This document shows positions 61,839 to 64,000 of a DNA stretch of 64,000 bases, piece after piece. The DNA is from Parabacteroides sp. Marseille-P3160. Its GTDB lineage: Bacteria > Bacteroidota > Bacteroidia > Bacteroidales > Tannerellaceae. The stretch spans positions 3,755,856 to 3,819,855 of the forward strand of contig NZ_LT799418.1 of the NCBI RefSeq assembly GCF_900162725.1, read 5' to 3'. Below the pieces are notes generated by a model. That model was not told where the DNA came from, did not search any database, and saw only the letters and a list, made by a program, of their open reading frames with translations. Both the position numbers and the translations under genes were made by a program. Numbering within the stretch: the first letter of the stretch is position 1; each line of letters starts with the position of its first letter.

Positions 61839-64000
61839 ATGAAAAACACATTTCTTTTCTTTATTATGGTTTTGACTGTTTTACTATCTGGATGTAATCC
61901 TCCCCAAACGGTCGGTGTAAAAAATCTCCAAGTGGAGAATCAGGAAAACCCGGAAGGAATCAGTATCCCCCATCCCCGGTTTACATGGCAAATAGCTTCC
62001 TCCAAAGAGAACCTGATACAAACTTCTTATCAAATCCAAGTATCGGAATCTCCGGAACAATTAAACACGGAACAGAATTTAATCTGGAACTCAGGTGTCA
62101 TTAAAAGCGACCAATCGGTACTTGTGCCCTATTCCGGTAGTCCGCTAAAGTCCAAAGGATTATATTACTGGCGTGTCAAAGTAGGCACTAATCAGGGGGA
62201 AAGTAATTGGAGCGAAATTCAGCAGTGGTCGATGGCTTTCCTGGATTCTTCGGAATGGAAGGCGAACTGGATTGGAGAAAAAGGACTCACAAATCCGGGA
62301 GAAACGGACAAAGAAAAGACACGACTCGCCGCCCGCTACTTACGTAAAGAATTTTCCGTGGGACAAAAAGTAAAAAGAGCCGTTTTATATATCAGTGGTT
62401 TAGGCTCATACGAAACCTATCTGAACGGAAAAAGAATCAGCGAAGATGTTTTCGCACCAATGCCCTCTCTTTATACGGATCGCATTTATTATAATGTATA
62501 TGATGTAACTAAATTTATTCAAAACAAGGAAAATACACTCGGAGTCATCGTAGGGAACGGACGCTTCTTTTCCATGCGAATCCCAGGTATGAAGACGTTT
62601 GGACTACCGAGCTTGTTGGCACAGTTGGAAATCGAACACACCGATGGCTCTACAACCGTCATATTGAGTGATGCGACTTGGAAGGTCACGTCCAAAGGCC
62701 CTATTGTAGCGAACAATGAGTTCGACGGAGAAGAATATAATGCCGCCTTGGAATTAACCGGATGGAATACAAACGGATATGATGATTCCGCCTGGAAGCA
62801 AGCCGATCTTATGCCTAATCCCGGAGGTGAGTTAACGGCACAGCAAAATCCGAATATCCGCATACAAGACGAGGTTAAACCCATTTCAATTTCCGAACGT
62901 TCCGATCATAAATATATACTTGATATGGGACAAAACATGGTAGGCTGGTTGAAGATTGATCTTAAAGGAAAGAAAGACCAACCGATTGTCATGAGATTTG
63001 CCGAAACATTAAATCCCGATAGTACGCTTTACGTAGCTAATCTCCGGTCGGCGGAAGCAAAAGATACTTACATACCGGCGAAAGACGGATCCTTCTCTTG
63101 GCATCCTTCTTTTGTTTATCACGGATTTCGCTATGTGGAAATTTCCGGAATTGATTATAAACCGGAATTATCCGCTTTCACCGGACAGGTTATTTATGAT
63201 CAAATGAAGACAACGGGTAATTTCGAAACTTCCAATAAGATTATCAATCAAATACATAAAAATGCCTATTGGGGTATTCGTGGAAATTACAGAGGCATGC
63301 CGACCGACTGCCCACAACGTGACGAACGTCTTGGTTGGTTGGGTGACCGTGCTACAGGCGCCTATGGAGAAGCATTTGTTTTTGATAACCTTTTGTTATA
63401 TAAAAAATGGCTGCAGGATATTGAAGACTCTCAGAATGAGGAAGGAAGCATTTCGGTTATCTCACCTAAATACTGGACGGCATATAATGATGACGTGACC
63501 TGGCCTTCCGCTTTTTTCTATGTCGCACATATGTTATATCATCATTTTGGAGATATGGAAGGTATTACAAAGCACTATCCGGCCATGAAACACTGGATGG
63601 AACATATGGAAGAAGTGGCGTTGAAAGACAATTTAATTGTGAAAGACACTTATGGGGATTGGTGTATGCCGCCGGAGTCACAAGAATTAATCCATTCGAA
63701 AGATCCTGCCAGAAAGACAAATGGCGAAGTTTTAAGTACCACTGTTTATTATAGTCTTCTTAACCGGATGGCCGAATTTGCCAAGCTGGCAGGCAAAGAA
63801 GAGGATATACCCCATTATCAGGAACTCGCAGCGAAATTGAAAGAAGCTTATAATAAGAAATTCTTCAATGAGGAGACGGCTCAATATGATAATAATACAG
63901 TTACGGCCAATATTTTGTCTTTGCGTTTAGGTTTGGTTCCGGAAGGATACGAAAGTAAAGTTTTTAACAATATCGTCGAAAAAACGGAAAAGGATTTTGG
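61839..64000 (+). CDS. GH78 alpha-L-rhamnosidase lipoprotein, 3' end outside the window
   Basis: The first 720 residues of a lipoprotein (lipobox LLSGC, C19) that should remove terminal alpha-L-rhamnose at the cell surface or in the periplasm. Visible parts: N-terminal fibronectin-like domain (VKNLQVENQENPEGISIPHP, PRFTWQIASSKENLIQTSYQ), rhamnosidase N-domain (AARYLRKEFSVGQKVKRAVL, YISGLGSYETYLNG), concanavalin-like beta domain (GTNQ and YILDMGQNMVGW regions), and the six-hairpin catalytic domain with the diagnostic PTDCPQRDERLGWLGD at about 488-503, where D495 and E496 are candidate catalytic residues. The frame is open to the last base. Its position after susCD makes rhamnose a likely part of the PUL-3 substrate. 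Confidence 0.92.
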   Translation, partial: MKNTFLFFIMVLTVLLSGCNPPQTVGVKNLQVENQENPEGISIPHPRFTWQIASSKENLIQTSYQIQVSESPEQLNTEQNLIWNSGVIKSDQSVLVPYSGSPLKSKGLYYWRVKVGTNQGESNWSEIQQWSMAFLDSSEWKANWIGEKGLTNPGETDKEKTRLAARYLRKEFSVGQKVKRAVLYISGLGSYETYLNGKRISEDVFAPMPSLYTDRIYYNVYDVTKFIQNKENTLGVIVGNGRFFSMRIPGMKTFGLPSLLAQLEIEHTDGSTTVILSDATWKVTSKGPIVANNEFDGEEYNAALELTGWNTNGYDDSAWKQADLMPNPGGELTAQQNPNIRIQDEVKPISISERSDHKYILDMGQNMVGWLKIDLKGKKDQPIVMRFAETLNPDSTLYVANLRSAEAKDTYIPAKDGSFSWHPSFVYHGFRYVEISGIDYKPELSAFTGQVIYDQMKTTGNFETSNKIINQIHKNAYWGIRGNYRGMPTDCPQRDERLGWLGDRATGAYGEAFVFDNLLLYKKWLQDIEDSQNEEGSISVISPKYWTAYNDDVTWPSAFFYVAHMLYHHFGDMEGITKHYPAMKHWMEHMEEVALKDNLIVKDTYGDWCMPPESQELIHSKDPARKTNGEVLSTTVYYSLLNRMAEFAKLAGKEEDIPHYQELAAKLKEAYNKKFFNEETAQYDNNTVTANILSLRLGLVPEGYESKVFNNIVEKTEKDF

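Overview
The window comes from a gut-type member of the Bacteroidales. The evidence is three SusC/SusD pairs, ECF sigma/FecR switches, a hybrid two-component regulator, Bacteroidales-style promoters (TTTG, about 19 nt, TAnnTTTG) and a rimP-nusA-infB-cvpA-sufBCD housekeeping run. A Parabacteroides-like host is my inference from the overall look of the proteins, not a computed result. No tRNA, rRNA, CRISPR array, integrase or transposase was seen.

Layout. (1) 448-1560: a lone family 9 glycosyltransferase (+). (2) 1549-24519: a large minus-strand polysaccharide utilization locus (PUL-1). Read in its transcription direction it holds ECF sigma, FecR, STN-type SusC, SusD, a secreted metallophosphoesterase, two large secreted proteins without a family name I can give, a WbsX/GH99-like lipoprotein, GH127, an EEP-fold phosphoesterase, a deletion scar, GH2 and a BNR_4 propeller protein. 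A phosphotriesterase-like gene on the opposite strand sits between the sigma gene and fecR. (3) 24631-26837: a three-gene, overlapping GNAT/IbrA-like/IbrB-like cassette (+), followed by a cluster of perfect palindromes. (4) 26973-35859: the operon rimP-nusA-infB-cvpA-sufB-sufC-sufD (-). (5) 36125-45339: a hybrid two-component regulator (-), frameshifted and lacking its key phosphorylation residues, divergent from a SusC/SusD pair with no enzyme genes beside it (PUL-2). (6) 45400-54395: scattered metabolic genes: a GNAT-nitrilase fusion, a YdiJ-type FAD/Fe-S dehydrogenase, a GH9 plus deacetylase-like fusion, a nitronate monooxygenase-like protein and a 42-residue basic protein. (7) 54663-64000: PUL-3, with ECF sigma, FecR, STN-type SusC, SusD and a GH78 alpha-L-rhamnosidase that runs off the window.

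How it fits together. PUL-1 and PUL-3 use trans-envelope signalling: the STN domain of SusC senses the glycan, FecR relays the signal and the ECF sigma transcribes the locus. In both loci the fecR-susC gap carries the same element, a GCCTATG box, 29 nt, then an 11-6-11 hairpin. PUL-2 has a SusC without STN and is controlled instead by a periplasmic-sensor HTCS, as expected for that class, but that HTCS looks unable to do phosphorelay. The PUL-1 enzymes point to an L-arabinofuranose/galactose-containing plant glycan, with a surprising number of phosphoesterases; PUL-3 points to a rhamnose-containing glycan.

The items most worth a second look are the GNAT-IbrA-IbrB cassette, the phospho-dead HTCS, the conserved fecR-susC leader element, two double-hairpin intergenic elements, and the chimeric deletion scar in PUL-1.
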